In this document: piece after piece, positions 38,007 through 48,288 of the stretch
Layout: each line of letters starts with the position of its first letter
Numbering within the stretch: the first letter of the stretch is position 1
Assembly (NCBI GenBank): GCA_947632105.1
Contig: CANROD010000008.1
Location: 1 to 64,000 of the forward strand
Source: an uncultured Oligella sp.
GTDB taxonomy: Bacteria; Pseudomonadota; Gammaproteobacteria; Burkholderiales; Burkholderiaceae_B
Direction of reading: 5' to 3'
DNA: 64,000 nucleotides
Notes under the pieces: model-generated
What the model was told of the DNA's origin: nothing
What the model saw: only the letters and a program-made list of their open reading frames with translations
Databases searched by the model: none
Program-made: the position numbers and the translations under genes

Positions 38007-38229
38007 GAATTTAGATCTCAGTTATATAAATAAGATATGTGTTTTTTAAAGTGACAAATAACCACTAGTTATATCTAAAGTAGTAAATATTCGTTTAAGG
38101 AATGAAATTCATCATGTTAGTATTTGAACATTGAGTCGTCTAATCTCGTTAGCGACTAATGCCATGCATAGCAATGTACCACGTTGCAGAAATAATTTTG
38201 TATATCAACTAAAAGTTTAAGGAGAGTTT

Positions 38230-38910
38230 ATGTCATTGCGCATTAATGATATCGCACCAGATTTTACCGCTAATACTACCGAGGGTGAAATCAATTTTCA
38301 CGAGTGGATTGGTGAGGGTTATGCCATCATCTTTTCACACCCTAAGGATTTCACACCAGTTTGTACTACTGAATTTGGTGCAGTCGCTCGTTTATCACCT
38401 GAGTTTGAAAAACGTCATACCAAGGTAATTGGTGTATCAGTAGATGCCGTTGATGACCATGCAAAATGGAAGGATGATATTAGCAAGTTTGCAGAGGTGC
38501 CTGCTAACTTCCCAATCATTGACGATACTTCTCTTACAGTGGCTAAACAATACGACATGTTCCCTGCGGAAGCTTATTTACCTGATGGTAGAACGCCTGC
38601 TGATAGTGCGACTGTACGTACCGTATTTATTATTGGTCCTGATAAGAAAATCCGCTTAACATTAACTTATCCAATGTCTGTTGGTCGTAACTTTGCTGAG
38701 ATTTTGCGTGCCTTAGATGCGATTCAATTGACCGATGGTGTTGCTTTGGCGACGCCAGCTGATTGGCAGCCGGGTGAGGATGTAATCGTTGCTCTTAGCT
38801 TAAATGATGAGCAAGCAACTGAAAAGTACGGTGAGCTTAACAAAGCACTACCTTATTTGCGCTTTGCTAAGTGCCCACAAGAAGGACTTGATTATTTATT
38901 AGCTAACTAG
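38230..38910 (+). CDS. Peroxiredoxin, 1-Cys (Prx6) type
   Basis: AhpC/TSA-family peroxidase of 226 residues that reduces H2O2 and alkyl hydroperoxides. The peroxidatic Cys lies in HPKDFTPVCTTEFGA (about residue 49), and the long C-terminal domain (DWQPGEDVIVALSLND) marks the Prx6 group. A second Cys is present near the C-terminus in FAKCPQEGLDYL. It is preceded by AAGGAGAG and a 223-nt divergent region, and followed by a strong bidirectional terminator; apparently monocistronic. Confidence 0.93.
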   Translation: MSLRINDIAPDFTANTTEGEINFHEWIGEGYAIIFSHPKDFTPVCTTEFGAVARLSPEFEKRHTKVIGVSVDAVDDHAKWKDDISKFAEVPANFPIIDDTSLTVAKQYDMFPAEAYLPDGRTPADSATVRTVFIIGPDKKIRLTLTYPMSVGRNFAEILRALDAIQLTDGVALATPADWQPGEDVIVALSLNDEQATEKYGELNKALPYLRFAKCPQEGLDYLLAN

Positions 38911-38917
38911 CTAAATA

Positions 38918-38954
38918 AAAAGGCTTAGATTTTTTGGTGTAATCTAAGCCTTTT
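38918..38954. terminator. Bidirectional Rho-independent terminator
   Basis: Perfect 14-bp stem (38918-38931 with 38941-38954) with a 9-nt loop and A/T-runs, between the convergent peroxiredoxin and thiG stop codons. Confidence 0.92.
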
Positions 38955-38960
38955 GTGTTT

Positions 38961-39776
38961 TTAGTCTAAAAGAAACGGCCGACCAGTTACTGGCGTACTT
39001 GGTGTGGCCATATCTTGTTTGGAGATGATGCCTGCTTCGTATGCTAGGCGACCAGAGCGAATAGCTAGTTTAAAGGCTTCAGCCATTTTGACTGAGTCGT
39101 GTGCTTTAGCAACGGCAGAGTTTAGTAAGATCCCATCAAAGCCCATTTGCATCGCTAAGGTAGCATCGGCTGGTGAGCCAATACCGGCATCAACAATGAG
39201 TGGTACATCGGGTAAGCGTGCGCGTAAAATACGCAATGCATGAGGATTAGTAAGGCCTTGACCTGAGCCTATTGGAGCGCCCCAAGGCATGAGAACTTTG
39301 CACCCGACATCCAATAAGCGTCGACAAGTCACCAGATCGTCGGTGCAGTAGGGAAAAACCTCGAAACCGTCTTTGACTAGTTGCTCAGCTGCTTTGATGA
39401 GATTAATTGGGTCAGGTTGTAGGGTATAGTCGTCACCAATGACCTCAAGCTTAATCCAGTTTGTTTCAAAAATCTCGCGTGCCATGTAGGACAAGGTGAC
39501 CGCCTCTTTGGCTGTTTTGCAGCCGGCGGTGTTTGGCAGCAAGTACTTACCACTTTGTTTTAATAGCTGAAAAAAAGGATTGTCCACACCCTCAGTGGTG
39601 CTTTGGGTGAGGGGGTTGGCGCCAGCCGGTAATTGGCGTTTTAGGCCAACGGTAATGACGTCAGTCTCTGCCGCTTCAATCGCCTCTGCTAATACTTTTG
39701 GTGAGGGATATAGTGCTGTGCCTAAGAAAAAACGGCTGCTGAGGCTTACACCGCCCACTTGAAATTCATCAGACAT
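38961..39776 (-). CDS. thiG: Thiazole synthase ThiG
   Basis: TIM-barrel enzyme of 271 residues that forms the thiazole phosphate of thiamine from deoxyxylulose 5-phosphate, dehydroglycine and ThiS-thiocarboxylate. The Schiff-base lysine lies in NWIKLEVIGDDYTLQPD, and NTAGCKTAKEAV, MPWGAPIGSGQGL and DAGIGSPADA are intact. It starts 2 nt after the thiS stop, and follows thiO and thiS in one operon; thiE, thiC and thiD are not in the window. Confidence 0.96.
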   Translation of the reverse strand: MSDEFQVGGVSLSSRFFLGTALYPSPKVLAEAIEAAETDVITVGLKRQLPAGANPLTQSTTEGVDNPFFQLLKQSGKYLLPNTAGCKTAKEAVTLSYMAREIFETNWIKLEVIGDDYTLQPDPINLIKAAEQLVKDGFEVFPYCTDDLVTCRRLLDVGCKVLMPWGAPIGSGQGLTNPHALRILRARLPDVPLIVDAGIGSPADATLAMQMGFDGILLNSAVAKAHDSVKMAEAFKLAIRSGRLAYEAGIISKQDMATPSTPVTGRPFLLD

Positions 39777-39778
39777 AG

Positions 39779-40000
39779 TTAACCTCCTGTAATAGGCGAA
39801 AAGGTAAAGATTGCATCTTGTTCTTTTAATATGAAGTCTGCTCGCTGTTGGCGAGGCACGAACACCTCGTTAACAGCGGTTGCCACGAGTGAAGGATCGG
39901 GCTCTTGACCTGCTTCTTGTTGTAATAACTCAATAAGCTGGGCTAATTGGATGCCTGCGGGAAGTTGTTTATCTTCACCATTTACTTTTACAGTGATCAT
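39779..40000 (-). CDS. thiS: Sulfur carrier protein ThiS
   Basis: Ubiquitin-like carrier of 73 residues that ends in the required Gly-Gly (FSPITGG), which is adenylated and thiocarboxylated. Start ATG at 40000 gives MITVKVNGEDKQLPAG; an open frame that reaches back to 40054 overlaps thiO and is not supported. A central run after about residue 30 (QQEAGQEPDPSLV) is a little longer than in many ThiS proteins. Confidence 0.93.
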   Translation of the reverse strand: MITVKVNGEDKQLPAGIQLAQLIELLQQEAGQEPDPSLVATAVNEVFVPRQQRADFILKEQDAIFTFSPITGG

Positions 40001-40013
40001 TTTAAATCTCGCG

Positions 40014-41084
40014 TTAGGATTGAGCAAGCATAGGTAGATTAAAGGCTGTCTCAATTGCTTCCTCGATCATGGCCGGCGCAATCATCCAGCCGTGTCTAAA
40101 GAGGCCGTTGATTCTGCTGAGGCCTTGTTCAGTTTCAATACGTGGAAAGTTATCCACTAATGCGGGACGTAAATTAGTCTCGGTATGAATAATTCTACCC
40201 TCAGATAGGCCAGGTAATACACTATGTGCCGCTGCCAATAATTCGACCGTTGTGCGTACGCTAACTGGCGATCTGTCTTCACTTTCAATAGAGCTTGCAC
40301 CAATGACAAATAGATTGTTTTGGCGCGGTACGATATACACATGATAACGTGGATGCAATAAACGTAGCGGTCTATTTAATTCTACTTCAGGTGCTTGTAC
40401 CCAGAATATCTCGCCACGCACGCCACGCACATTTTGACATGAAATCTCTGTCGGGTGAGGGTGTTTAAGGCGTCTGGCACCTACGCCACGCGTATCAAAA
40501 ACCCAATCGAATTGACGCTTTTTATCACCAATGACTAGTTCACCTGGATGCAGTTCTTTAACTGCAGTACCCCAGTGCCAAGTCACTTCCCTAGCATCAG
40601 AACATAAGGTCTGCATGGCGAGGGTTGTGTCAACTTGCCCCTCAAAAGGTAAATACCACGCGTGAGAAGGACCCTGTACCGACGGCTCAAGCTCTTGTAA
40701 TTCCCTAGTTGAGATGGCTTTAGGTTGATCGTCAGGATTAGGTGACTTGCGTTCTAGCATAGTGATCATTTGTGAGGCAGCGCCTTCGTCACCTTTGTGC
40801 GCGAGCATAAGACTGCCTTTGAGGCTTAAATCGATTTTGTTGTTGCAAAGCTTGGCGACATCAGCCCATAGTTCGAGAGAGCGTTGGCCGAGTTTATAGA
40901 CATAATCGTCACCCGTATCCATTTCTGCCAAAGGACAGAGCATACCTGCTGCGGTCCAACCGGCAGCGACGCGTGCATGAGCGTCTGGTGCTGGATCAAA
41001 AACCTCTACCTGATGGCCATGAGTTGATAGGGCATAGGCCAATAAACGTCCGGCTAGACCGGCACCTGCGATTCCTATTTGCAT
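40014..41084 (-). CDS. thiO: Glycine oxidase ThiO
   Basis: FAD-dependent oxidase of 356 residues that converts glycine to the iminoacetate used by ThiG. The dinucleotide-binding motif GIAGAGLAGRLLA is at the N-terminus, the DAO-family core includes GQVDTTLAMQTLC, and the C-terminal FAD motif region reads LRPALVDNFPRI and HGWMIAPAMIEEAI. First gene of thiO-thiS-thiG. Upstream I see no THI-box riboswitch. The use of ThiO rather than ThiH points to aerobic thiazole synthesis. Confidence 0.92.
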   Translation of the reverse strand: MQIGIAGAGLAGRLLAYALSTHGHQVEVFDPAPDAHARVAAGWTAAGMLCPLAEMDTGDDYVYKLGQRSLELWADVAKLCNNKIDLSLKGSLMLAHKGDEGAASQMITMLERKSPNPDDQPKAISTRELQELEPSVQGPSHAWYLPFEGQVDTTLAMQTLCSDAREVTWHWGTAVKELHPGELVIGDKKRQFDWVFDTRGVGARRLKHPHPTEISCQNVRGVRGEIFWVQAPEVELNRPLRLLHPRYHVYIVPRQNNLFVIGASSIESEDRSPVSVRTTVELLAAAHSVLPGLSEGRIIHTETNLRPALVDNFPRIETEQGLSRINGLFRHGWMIAPAMIEEAIETAFNLPMLAQS

Positions 41085-41183
41085 ATATATGTCGCTTCAA
41101 ATTAACGTAACACTAAACCTTTCATTATATCGTATGGGATGTGCAATGGTACACTAATACCTTTTATCTTGATGTAGGTTAAG

Positions 41184-42998
41184 GTGTTATCAGCAAAGGA
41201 AGTTTTACGACACGTATTTGGTTATGAGGAGTTTCGTCCAGGTCAAGAAGCTATTGTCGAACATTTAATTAGTGGCGAGGATGCGCTGATTCTAATGCCG
41301 ACGGGTGCCGGTAAATCGCTTTGCTATCAAGTGCCTGGTTTAGTGAGGGCCGGAGTTGCTGTCGTTGTTTCACCGTTAGTTGCTTTGATGCATGATCAGG
41401 TTGATGCTTTACGTGTCTTGGGTGTTAGTGCCGTTAGTTTACAGTCAGCGATGAGTTGGGAAGAGGTCAAGGCCGCAGAAAGTGCTTTGTTGCGTGGTGA
41501 GATTAAGTTTTTATACGTATCACCAGAGCGTTTTGAAAATCCTCGTTTTTTACGTTTATTAGATCAACTGGACATTGCCTTATTTGCAATTGATGAGGCA
41601 CATTGCGTATCACAGTGGGGACATGACTTTAGGCCCGCCTATTTGGATTTATCTATTTTGCCAGAGTGTTGGCCTGAGGTACCGCGTGTTGCCTTGACCG
41701 CGACCGCGACTGCATTAACACGAGATGAGATTGTTGAACGTTTGCATCTTCAGAATGCAAGGCAGTTTATCAGTAGCTTTGAACGTCCTAATATCCGCTA
41801 TGAGGTGGTAGAAAAAGACAAGGAAAGACAGCAGTTACTGAGTTTTATTAATCGTCAGCATGCCGGTGATTCGGGCATTGTTTATTGCTTATCCAGACAA
41901 AAAACTGAGGGTGTCGCCGCTTTTTTACAAAAAGCAGGTGTTAGAGCGCTTGCGTATCATGCAGGATTGAGCGCTGAAGAACGCCATGAAAATCAGCGAG
42001 TTTTTCAGCAAGAGGATGGGGTGGTGATCGTATCTACAATTGCCTTTGGGATGGGTATTAATAAACCGGATGTGCGTTTTGTTGCGCATATTGATATTCC
42101 ACGCTCGATTGAGGCCTATTACCAAGAAACCGGTCGTGCAGGACGTGATGGTTTGCCGGCAACCGCTTGGTTGGCTTATGGGCTGCAAGACTTAATGCAG
42201 CAGCGTAAATTGATTGAGGGCTCTAATGGTGATGAGGCGTTTAAGGGGCGTTCTTCTGATGCACTAAATGCGATGTTGGCTTTTTGCGAGGCATCTTCCT
42301 GTCGACGTCAACGCGTTTTAAGTTATTTTGGTGAAGAAAGTCAGTCTTGTGGTAATTGCGATATTTGTGCCTATCCACCTACATTGTGGGATGCGACAGT
42401 GGCATCTCAAAAGCTTTTGTCGACGATTTATCGATTGCGTAAAGAGTATGGTGAATTTAGTGGTGCCAAGCATTTAATTGACATTTTGCATGGTAAAAAT
42501 ACTGATAGAGTGATGCAGCAAAAGCACGATAAGATGACGGTGTTTGGGATTGGCCGTGAGCTAGATGAAGCCCAATGGCGCGGTTTAATTCGTCAGTTGT
42601 TAGCTGCGGAGTATTTGGAAATGCAGTCCGAGGGGTTTCGGACAACTTATTATTTAGCTAAGAAAAGTCATGATGTTTTGTTGGGCAAAAAAAAGCTGCG
42701 CCTAAGGCAAATTGAACCCCTCAGTAAGTCACGCTCTAATAATCAAATGCCATCACAAAATCGAGCGATTTTTGACCTCTCAGCAGAGGATGCCAAGCTC
42801 TTTGATAGCTTAAAGCAATGGCGTCTTGAAGAGGCGAAAGCCAGCGGGGTACCGGCTTATATCGTTTTTAGAGATGTGACCTTATACCAATTGACGCTTA
42901 AGAAGCCACAAAATATCGAGGAGTTAGGACAGGTAGAGGGGATTGGTGATAAGAAAATCGCCACCTATGGTGAGTCTATTTTAGCATTACTAAAATAG
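41184..42998 (+). CDS. recQ: ATP-dependent DNA helicase RecQ
   Basis: 3'-5' helicase of 604 residues. Walker A MPTGAGKS is at 38-45, DEAH with the aromatic-rich loop ([16 protein letters not shown]) follows, motif VI reads [11 protein letters not shown], the RQC zinc site has Cys residues in [12 protein letters not shown] and CGNCDIC, and the C-terminal HRDC domain (about 520-600) is complete. Start GTG with AGG 5 nt upstream. It converges with ruvB, overlapping it by 9 nt at the 3' ends. Confidence 0.96.
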   Translation: MLSAKEVLRHVFGYEEFRPGQEAIVEHLISGEDALILMPTGAGKSLCYQVPGLVRAGVAVVVSPLVALMHDQVDALRVLGVSAVSLQSAMSWEEVKAAESALLRGEIKFLYVSPERFENPRFLRLLDQLDIALFAIDEAHCVSQWGHDFRPAYLDLSILPECWPEVPRVALTATATALTRDEIVERLHLQNARQFISSFERPNIRYEVVEKDKERQQLLSFINRQHAGDSGIVYCLSRQKTEGVAAFLQKAGVRALAYHAGLSAEERHENQRVFQQEDGVVIVSTIAFGMGINKPDVRFVAHIDIPRSIEAYYQETGRAGRDGLPATAWLAYGLQDLMQQRKLIEGSNGDEAFKGRSSDALNAMLAFCEASSCRRQRVLSYFGEESQSCGNCDICAYPPTLWDATVASQKLLSTIYRLRKEYGEFSGAKHLIDILHGKNTDRVMQQKHDKMTVFGIGRELDEAQWRGLIRQLLAAEYLEMQSEGFRTTYYLAKKSHDVLLGKKKLRLRQIEPLSKSRSNNQMPSQNRAIFDLSAEDAKLFDSLKQWRLEEAKASGVPAYIVFRDVTLYQLTLKKPQNIEELGQVEGIGDKKIATYGESILALLK

Positions 42999-44072
42999 AC
43001 TTGGTGCGTCAGGGTCTGCAGATATGTTGAGGCTGCTAGGAGCTCTTAGGCCTAAATGCTGCCATGCAACGGCAGTAGCAATACGACCACGTGCTGTACG
43101 TTGTAAGTAACCATTTTGAATCAGATAAGGTTCAATTACATCCTCAATCGTATCACGCTCCTCGCCAATCGCGGCGGCTAGATTGTCAACACCGACAGGC
43201 CCCCCAGAAAACTTATGGATAATGGTTTCAAGAAGTTTACGGTCCATTAAGTCCAGACCTATCGGATCAACTTCTAACATGCTGAGGGCAGCCTTGGCGG
43301 TTGCCTCATCAATCAAGCCATTATTACGCACATCGGCAAAGTCACGGACTCGTCGTAATAAGCGATTGGCAATTCGTGGTGTACCTCGTGAGCGCTTAGC
43401 AATTTCCAAGCTACCGGCTGGAGCGATTTCTGCGTTGAGTAAATTAGCGCTGCGACTAATAATCTGTTGTAACTCCTCGCTGGTATAAAACTCTAAGCGT
43501 TGGATAATCCCAAAACGGTCTCTTAACGGATTGGTCAGCATGCCGGCACGCGTGGTTGCACCAACTAGGGTAAAGGGCTGCAGGTCGATTTTGACACTAC
43601 GCGCAGCGGGTCCATCACCAATTAAGATATCAATTTGGAAGTCTTCTAGTGCAGGGTAAAGAATCTCTTCTACCACTGGAGATAAACGATGAATTTCATC
43701 AATAAACAGTACATCGTTTTTTTCTAAGTTGGTCAGTAGAGCAGCTAAGTCACCGGCACGCTCCAGTACTGGACCAGAGGTTTGGTGCATTTGTGAGCCC
43801 ATCTCATTGGCAATAATGTGCGCGAGTGTCGTTTTACCCAAGCCCGGTGGGCCAAAGAGCAAGACATGGTCCAGAGCCTCATTGCGACGAGTTGTTGCTT
43901 CGATGAAAATTTCCAGTTGCTCACGGGCGCGACGTTGACCGGTATAGTCAGCTAAGCGCTTGGGTCGTAAGGCACGTTCTACCGAATCCTCCGCACTAGA
44001 CGCTGATTGAGCGGAGACGATACGAGTATCGGACTCAGATTGTGTGCTTAAATTGTCGGAAAAAATCGCCAT
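42990..44072 (-). CDS. ruvB: Holliday junction ATPase RuvB
   Basis: AAA+ motor of 360 residues that drives branch migration with RuvA. Walker [13 protein letters not shown], Walker [11 protein letters not shown], sensor and arginine-finger region ([18 protein letters not shown]) and the C-terminal winged helix (RTARGRIAT) are complete. It has an N-terminal extension of about 25 residues before the conserved [15 protein letters not shown]. Order ruvC-ruvA-ruvB is standard; 19 nt separate ruvA and ruvB. Confidence 0.97.
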   Translation of the reverse strand: MAIFSDNLSTQSESDTRIVSAQSASSAEDSVERALRPKRLADYTGQRRAREQLEIFIEATTRRNEALDHVLLFGPPGLGKTTLAHIIANEMGSQMHQTSGPVLERAGDLAALLTNLEKNDVLFIDEIHRLSPVVEEILYPALEDFQIDILIGDGPAARSVKIDLQPFTLVGATTRAGMLTNPLRDRFGIIQRLEFYTSEELQQIISRSANLLNAEIAPAGSLEIAKRSRGTPRIANRLLRRVRDFADVRNNGLIDEATAKAALSMLEVDPIGLDLMDRKLLETIIHKFSGGPVGVDNLAAAIGEERDTIEDVIEPYLIQNGYLQRTARGRIATAVAWQHLGLRAPSSLNISADPDAPSLF

Positions 44073-44091
44073 AAAACCTTCTAATTAACAA

Positions 44092-44673
44092 CTATTTGGA
44101 TAAGAGCTTGAGTGCTTGCCGAATGCCTTCGGTCACATCAATGGATGGGTCTAGCTCTTTGAGCACCTTTTGTAGCTCGCGCTCAGAATAACCTAAGGCC
44201 ATCAGTGCATTGGCAATGTCCTGACGTTGAGAAGCAGGACTTGCGGCAGTTGATGTGGACGTAGGGGCAATAGCACCTAATTTACCACGTAATTCTAAAA
44301 TAATGCGTTCAGCGGTTTTTTTGCCAATACCCGGTATTTTGCAGAGTAAGTTTAAGTCATCTTCTTCGACCGCAAGTGCTAGTTGTTCGGCGCTAATGCC
44401 GGACAGAATAGCAAGACCGGTACGCGGTCCGATGCCGGTGATTTTAATTACGGTTCTGAATGTCTTGCGCTCAGCATCATTTAAAAAACCATAGAGTTGC
44501 TGAGCATCTTCGCGTACCACAAAATGGGTAAACAGAGTAACTTCCTCATCAAGAGCAGGTAACTCATAAAGATCATTCATTGGTACCTGTACATCGTAAC
44601 CAATGCCGTTCACATCAACACAAATTAATGGTGGTGATTTTTCAATAATCTTGCCGCGTATACGACCAATCAT
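44092..44673 (-). CDS. ruvA: Holliday junction DNA-binding protein RuvA
   Basis: Junction-binding subunit of 193 residues. It has an N-terminal OB fold (MIGRIRGKIIEKSPP), tandem helix-hairpin-helix motifs (ITGIGPRTGLAILSG and IPGIGKKTAERIILELRGK), a flexible Ala/Ser/Thr linker, and the C-terminal domain III (ALMALGYSERELQKVLKEL) that contacts RuvB. Complete and typical. Confidence 0.97.
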   Translation of the reverse strand: MIGRIRGKIIEKSPPLICVDVNGIGYDVQVPMNDLYELPALDEEVTLFTHFVVREDAQQLYGFLNDAERKTFRTVIKITGIGPRTGLAILSGISAEQLALAVEEDDLNLLCKIPGIGKKTAERIILELRGKLGAIAPTSTSTAASPASQRQDIANALMALGYSERELQKVLKELDPSIDVTEGIRQALKLLSK

Positions 44674-44693
44674 TTATTACTCCGAAATGAAGA

Positions 44694-45239
44694 TTAACCA
44701 ATTAGGCGCCTATTACGAATACGGTGTTTAACCGTTAAGGTGCTTTTTTGATGTGCTTGTAAGCGTTGAGAAAGAGGTGCTGCGTGGGCATGACAAATAG
44801 CACATGCCAAGGCATCAGCAGGGTCTGGTGCGGGTAAGGCGTTGAGTTTTAAGATATATTGCACCATGGCTTGTACCTGCTCTTTTTGTGCATGACCACG
44901 ACCGACCACGGCCTTTTTAACTTGTAGTGCAGTGTACTCGGAAACGGCTAGGCCTTTTTGTGCCAAACTGAGCATGGCAGCGCCACGTGCATGACCGAGT
45001 AAGAGGGTGGATTGAGGATTCGTGTTAAGGAAAACCTTTTCAATCACTGCAACGTCAGGTTTGTAATTGTCAATCACTTCGTATAGATGGCTGCTAATAT
45101 CTCTCAGTCGCTGATAAAGTGCTTGTTCTGATGGTACCACGATGGTGCCGCTAGCGACGTAGCTTAGCTTGGCACCATCGTGATCAATGAGACCGAAGCC
45201 CGTATTTCGAAGTCCGGGGTCAATGCCCAAAATTCTCAT
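44694..45239 (-). CDS. ruvC: Crossover junction endodeoxyribonuclease RuvC
   Basis: Resolvase of 181 residues. The four catalytic acids are Asp7 (ILGIDPGL), Glu67 (VIEKVF), Asp139 and Asp142 ([12 protein letters not shown]). A short basic C-terminal tail extends beyond the family core. Downstream of purH by 16 nt and upstream of ruvA, as in other Burkholderiales. Confidence 0.97.
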   Translation of the reverse strand: MRILGIDPGLRNTGFGLIDHDGAKLSYVASGTIVVPSEQALYQRLRDISSHLYEVIDNYKPDVAVIEKVFLNTNPQSTLLLGHARGAAMLSLAQKGLAVSEYTALQVKKAVVGRGHAQKEQVQAMVQYILKLNALPAPDPADALACAICHAHAAPLSQRLQAHQKSTLTVKHRIRNRRLIG

Positions 45240-45255
45240 TAATTTTCAGGCAATA

Positions 45256-46845
45256 CTAGTGGCGGAAGTGACGCATTTTGGTGAAGATCATGGTAATGCC
45301 ATGCTCATCAGCGGCTGCGATGACCTCATCGTCACGTATGCTACCACCTGGTTGAATTACGCAGTTTGCACCGGCTTCAACCACGACATCTAAACCATCA
45401 CGAAACGGGAAAAAAGCGTCAGAGGCGACTGCTGTGTCCTTTAATGTTAAGCCATTGGCTTCGGCCTTAATAGAGGCAATACGAGCTGAATCTAAGCGAC
45501 TCATTTGGCCAGCACCTACGCCCATTGTCATGCCGTCAGCGCAGAATACAATAGCGTTAGACTTAACGTAGTGGGCTACTTGCCATGCAAACAATAGATC
45601 CTTCATTTGCTGCTCACTTGGTTGCTTCTTAGTGACGACTTCAATTTGGGTTGGATCTAATGGTGTCAAATCAGGTTCTTGAATTAACCAGCCACCACCA
45701 ATACGTTTTGCATCAAAGGCGTTACGACCGTCGCCGCTTGGAATGGCAAGTACGCGAACGTTCTTCTTATTGGCTAAGAACTCTAAAGCGTCTTTGCTAT
45801 AAGAAGGGGCTAATAGCACCTCTAAAAATTGCTCGCTAACCGCTTGAGCAGTCGCTAAGTCTACCTCACGATTAAAGGCGATAATACCCCCGAAAGCAGA
45901 GGTAGGGTCAGTTTTAAAGGCTTTTTGATACGCTTGTAAAGGACCTTCGGCCATGGCTACACCACAAGGGTTGGCGTGCTTCACAATGACGCAAGCAGGT
46001 ACTTTAAATGAACGTGAACATTCCCAAGCAGCATCAGCGTCAGCGATGTTGTTGTAAGAAAGCTCTTTGCCTTGGAACTGCTTATAAGTGCCTAATAAGC
46101 CCGTACCTATCTTGTTATCGACGTAGAAAGCTGCGTTTTGATGTGGGTTCTCACCATAGCGCATGGCTTGGTGTTGCTGCATTTGTACGGTGATAATGCT
46201 AGGCCATTCTTTTCTGGTGGGTGTTTCATTTTGAGCGGGTTCAGCATCCTCTAGACTGCTTAGGTATGCTGCAATAGCACCATCATAAGATGCTGTATGT
46301 GCATAAACCTTAGTGGCTAAACGCAAGCGTAATCCATAAGAGGTTTCGCCGTTAGCATCTAACTCACTAAGTACTGCGTCGTAGTCCTGTGGGTCGATAA
46401 TGACGGTGACGCCACCTTTGTCTGTGCCATGATTTTTAGCTGCAGCGCGAAGCATGGCTGGGCCACCGATATCGATATTTTCTACTGCATCAGCAAATGA
46501 ACAATCAGCTTGGTCAATGGTCTGCTGGAATGGGTAAAGGTTAACTACCAACAAATCAATGGCGTCAATGCCGTGTTCAGCGATAGTGCTAAGGTGATTT
46601 TCATCATCGCGTCGAGCGAGCAGGCCACCATGCACTTTTGGGTGCAGTGTTTTAACACGACCATCTAAAATTTCTGGTGAACCAGTGTACTCGGCTACCT
46701 CGGTAACTTTAAGGCCCGCTTCCTTAAGAAGCTTAGCGGTGCCGCCAGTGGATAAGAGCTTAACGCCACGAGTAGCAAGTGCTTTGGCGAAGTCAACTAT
46801 ACCTGTTTTATCGGATACCGAGAGAAGTGCTGTGATTTGTTTCAT
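45256..46845 (-). CDS. purH: AICAR transformylase / IMP cyclohydrolase PurH
   Basis: Bifunctional purine enzyme of 529 residues catalysing the last two steps to IMP. The N-terminal IMP cyclohydrolase domain (1-200) has [16 protein letters not shown]; the C-terminal transformylase has [23 protein letters not shown] and the final [14 protein letters not shown] segment. It begins 9 nt after fis. Complete and normal. Confidence 0.98.
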   Translation of the reverse strand: MKQITALLSVSDKTGIVDFAKALATRGVKLLSTGGTAKLLKEAGLKVTEVAEYTGSPEILDGRVKTLHPKVHGGLLARRDDENHLSTIAEHGIDAIDLLVVNLYPFQQTIDQADCSFADAVENIDIGGPAMLRAAAKNHGTDKGGVTVIIDPQDYDAVLSELDANGETSYGLRLRLATKVYAHTASYDGAIAAYLSSLEDAEPAQNETPTRKEWPSIITVQMQQHQAMRYGENPHQNAAFYVDNKIGTGLLGTYKQFQGKELSYNNIADADAAWECSRSFKVPACVIVKHANPCGVAMAEGPLQAYQKAFKTDPTSAFGGIIAFNREVDLATAQAVSEQFLEVLLAPSYSKDALEFLANKKNVRVLAIPSGDGRNAFDAKRIGGGWLIQEPDLTPLDPTQIEVVTKKQPSEQQMKDLLFAWQVAHYVKSNAIVFCADGMTMGVGAGQMSRLDSARIASIKAEANGLTLKDTAVASDAFFPFRDGLDVVVEAGANCVIQPGGSIRDDEVIAAADEHGITMIFTKMRHFRH

Positions 46846-46854
46846 AGTTTCTGC

Positions 46855-47106
46855 TTAGTTAATGATTTGATAGGAAATAAGTTTTTTGCGTAAGGTGTTG
46901 CGCGTAATACCCAACATTTCCGCAGCTTTGGATTGGTTAAACTGGCTTTTTTCCATGACCTTTTCGAGGGTGGCTTTTTCGACGCATTGCATGACCATAT
47001 TCCAGATTTGGCTAGCGTCCGCTTCGTCACCTAAGGTGTCAAAATAGGCTTCTAAATGAGCCTGTACGCAATCGTGTAATGGTGGTGTTTGGGACTGATT
47101 ACTCAT
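46855..47106 (-). CDS. fis: Fis-family DNA-binding protein
   Basis: Small nucleoid-associated regulator of 83 residues. The C-terminal helix-turn-helix QSKAAEMLGITRNTLRKKL is nearly that of E. coli Fis; the N-terminal hairpin arms that contact recombinases are short. In betaproteobacteria fis stands between dusB and purH, as here (gap 77 nt to dusB, 9 nt to purH). A frame-shifted open frame at 46842-47030 on the same strand is only a shadow. Confidence 0.94.
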   Translation of the reverse strand: MSNQSQTPPLHDCVQAHLEAYFDTLGDEADASQIWNMVMQCVEKATLEKVMEKSQFNQSKAAEMLGITRNTLRKKLISYQIIN

Positions 47107-47183
47107 GATGGAAAATCTTTAATTATCAGCTGATTAATTTGTTATAGGTTTGTGTTGATCGATGCTTTAAGTAAAGCGAGGGT

Positions 47184-48182
47184 TTAAGCAAAGGCGCTTA
47201 ATTCAAGCTCTGCTTGTTGGTCAAACCACTCGGCTAAGGCTAGGCTTTGTTGTTGACAAGACTCGATTGTGTTTAAATGGCGACGTAGCGTATCACTGCG
47301 TTGAAAACGGCTGAGATACCAAGCAATATGCTTACGTGCAGTACGGACTCCCGTATGAGCACCGTAAAATTGATAATGCTCCTCTAGGTGCTCTAATAGC
47401 ACCTCTTTCATCTCAGAAAGAGTAGGAGGTTCAAGCAATTTACCAGTCTTTAGGTAGTGGTTAATCTCTTTAAAAATCCATGGGTTACCTTGGGAGGCTC
47501 GGCCAATCATAACGGCATCTGCACCCGTATAGTCTAGCACCTGCTTTGCCTTTTGAGGGGTATCAATATCACCATTAGCAATTATAGGTATTTTAACAAT
47601 TTTTTGTACAGCAGAGATGGTCTTATACTCGGCCTCACCTTGATAAAAATCACATCTGGTGCGTCCATGAATGGTGAGAGCGCTAATTCCAATGTTTTCG
47701 GCGAGTTTCGCAATGTCAGGTGCGTTGATATTCTCTCTATCCCAGCCAGTACGGATCTTAAGTGTAACCGGTACATCATAAGGATGACAGGCCGCTACGA
47801 CTGCCTCTAAAATTCGTGCAACTAGTTCTTTGTCACGCAAAAGGGCAGAGCCTGTGGCTACTTTACAGACCTTTTTGGCTGGGCAGCCCATATTGATATC
47901 GATGATCTTGGCACCTTTTTCAATATTAAAAACGGCTGCTTGAGCCATCATGTCCGGATTAGCACCAACAATTTGTACGGCAATAGGGTCGATTTCACCA
48001 TCGTGATTCAGGCGACGAGATGTTTTGACGGTATCCCAAAGCTGTGGATTGCTGGCGGCCATCTCGGAGACGGCATGCCCCGCCCCTAAGCGCTTACAAA
48101 GACGCCTGAAGGGTCTATCAGTCACGCCTGCCATGGGTGCGACAAAGATATTATTGGGTAACTGCCAAGAACCAATCTGCAT
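47184..48182 (-). CDS. dusB: tRNA-dihydrouridine synthase B
   Basis: FMN enzyme of 332 residues that reduces uridines in the tRNA D-loop. MAGVTDRPFRRLCKRLGAG, the catalytic Cys in NMGCPAKKV, the KIRTGWD and HGRTRCDFYQG motifs, and the FMN-phosphate site ANGDIDTPQKAK and GRASQGNPWIF are present. The dusB-fis pair is conserved across proteobacteria and often shares one promoter, likely in the 106 nt before this gene. Confidence 0.96.
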   Translation of the reverse strand: MQIGSWQLPNNIFVAPMAGVTDRPFRRLCKRLGAGHAVSEMAASNPQLWDTVKTSRRLNHDGEIDPIAVQIVGANPDMMAQAAVFNIEKGAKIIDINMGCPAKKVCKVATGSALLRDKELVARILEAVVAACHPYDVPVTLKIRTGWDRENINAPDIAKLAENIGISALTIHGRTRCDFYQGEAEYKTISAVQKIVKIPIIANGDIDTPQKAKQVLDYTGADAVMIGRASQGNPWIFKEINHYLKTGKLLEPPTLSEMKEVLLEHLEEHYQFYGAHTGVRTARKHIAWYLSRFQRSDTLRRHLNTIESCQQQSLALAEWFDQQAELELSAFA

Positions 48183-48288
48183 AACTAATTAATAATATTA
48201 CGAAATTTTATAATATGATGTAAAATTGAGCGAGTATTATAACGCCCATTGGCCTTATAAGTATTTTTGTAAAAGTTTTTCTCTTAAT

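Noticed and set aside
41085..41183. THI-box (TPP riboswitch) before thiO
   Set aside because: The spacer is about 100 nt and lacks the conserved CTGAGA-type core.
46842..47030. Basic 62-residue frame within fis on the same strand
   Set aside because: Frame-shifted shadow of fis.
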